A stretch of DNA of 64,000 nt, taken from the NCBI GenBank assembly GCA_903939765.1, contig CAJAIK010000087.1:1-64000 (forward strand). The letters are read 5' to 3'. Source of the stretch: an uncultured Chlorobiaceae bacterium. Lineage in GTDB: Bacteria; Bacteroidota; Chlorobiia; Chlorobiales; Chlorobiaceae. The translations under genes and the position numbers were made by a program. The notes under the pieces were generated by a model. The model was not told the DNA's origin. It saw nothing but the letters and a program-made list of their open reading frames with translations, and did not search any database. Below are positions 63,454 to 64,000 of the stretch, piece by piece. Positions within the stretch are counted from its first letter, which is position 1. Every line of letters begins with the position of its first letter.

Positions 63454-64000
63454 TTGAAGCAATCACCAGAAAAAGTCTATGCCCTGGCTTTCGGCGCACA
63501 TCCCGATGACGTGGAACTTGCATGTGGAGCCACGCTGCTGAAAATCATTGCCGAAGGGCACTCCGTCGCCGTCTGCGACCTGACTCGAGGAGAGATGGGG
63601 ACGGTGGGCACCCCTGAAACACGGAGAGCTGAAGCAGCAAAAGCCACCACCCTCATGGGGTACCACTGCCGGAAAACACTTGACCTCGGAGACTCCAAAC
63701 TTTTCCCTACCGAAGAGAACCTCGCCGAAATCATCACGGTCATAAGAGAGTTCCAGCCGGATGTTGTTTTTGCCAACTCCCCCGACGAGCGCCACCCGGA
63801 TCACATCAAAGCCTCAAAACTCGTTACCGAGGCGTGCTACTATGCCGGTCTGCAGCAGCTCTCCACCACCATGAACGGCACGGCGCAAAAGCCCCACCGC
63901 CCCGCCTACCTGCTCTACTATGTCCAGTTCAAACACCTTGAACCCGACATCATCGTCGATATCTCGGAAACCTTTGAAGCGTCAAGAAAAGGCGTGCTCG
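63454..64000 (+). CDS. bshB1: BshB1-type LmbE deacetylase, 5' part
   Basis: Partial, 182 codons to the right edge. FGAHPDDVELACGATL metal motif, DLTRGEMGTVGT, NSPDERHPDHIKAS match BshB1 of bacillithiol-type thiol synthesis (N-acetylglucosaminyl-malate deacetylase). No in-frame ATG near the start: a TTG at 63454 after ACAAGGCAA gives a family-like N-terminus. An ATG at 63423 is in another frame. Confidence 0.85.
   Translation, partial: MKQSPEKVYALAFGAHPDDVELACGATLLKIIAEGHSVAVCDLTRGEMGTVGTPETRRAEAAKATTLMGYHCRKTLDLGDSKLFPTEENLAEIITVIREFQPDVVFANSPDERHPDHIKASKLVTEACYYAGLQQLSTTMNGTAQKPHRPAYLLYYVQFKHLEPDIIVDISETFEASRKGVL

Overview
The window looks like chromosome of a green sulfur bacterium of the Chlorobium/Pelodictyon group. 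Pointers are the fused class I fumarase and biotin-dependent carboxyltransferase next to it, a plant/cyanobacterial-type carotene desaturase, a repeat protein resembling chlorosome envelope proteins, type III glutamine synthetase, and BshB1. The genus is inferred from gene content; no rRNA is present. Ordinary housekeeping genes are interrupted by two accessory islands.

Left island (1-8.9 kb). All genes lie on the minus strand. Two large STAND-type proteins (N-terminal TIR/DUF4062-like module, NACHT NTPase, helical repeats, C-terminal FGE-sulfatase/C-type-lectin-like domain) are followed by the start of an avd gene cut by the left edge. The last ~25 codons of the two lectin-like domains differ at 18 of 34 bases, none at third codon positions, in otherwise near-identical DNA. 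That is the footprint of a diversity-generating retroelement (DGR) whose template and reverse transcriptase should lie just left of the window. A HipBA module sits beside it.

8.9-24.5 kb: carboxyltransferase, fumarase, universal stress protein, a kinase-like fusion, a ferritin-like/VIT1 membrane protein, HtpG, NeuB-like synthase with a KdsC-like phosphatase, pyrophosphatase, an amino-acid ABC transporter with an apparently circularly permuted binding protein, and RF3. 24.5-41.2 kb: a decayed lectin-like fragment, ferredoxin, TPR protein, di-haem peroxidase, Tgt, RimO, FMN reductase, AhpD-like protein. Then comes a complete assimilatory sulfate module: sulfate ABC transporter preceded by a Cys-rich leader ORF and terminator, CysN(C), CysD, APS-type CysH and a siroheme sulfite reductase.

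Right island (41.3-50.1 kb). HicBA is followed by a complete second DGR: membrane-anchored FGE target with VR1, template repeat (TR), YMDD reverse transcriptase, HRDC accessory protein, and a metallophosphoesterase-NACHT-FGE protein whose VR2 is cut off by a +1 frameshift. By hand alignment all 31 TR/VR differences fall at template adenines. Paired hairpins lie downstream of both VRs. Beyond are a damaged toxin-antitoxin pair, a deleted copy of the DGR cassette, hairpin repeats and tRNA-Cys.

50-64 kb: porin, aroK-aroB, coaX, glnN with its Lrp-type regulator, carotene desaturase, ArsS-like radical SAM protein with two glycosyltransferase-like genes, the chlorosome-like repeat protein, dUTPase and the start of bshB1. 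The unifying theme is a set of immune-receptor-like proteins whose effector modules are swapped and whose sensor ends are hypermutated by two distinct DGRs, beside conventional anaerobic phototroph metabolism.
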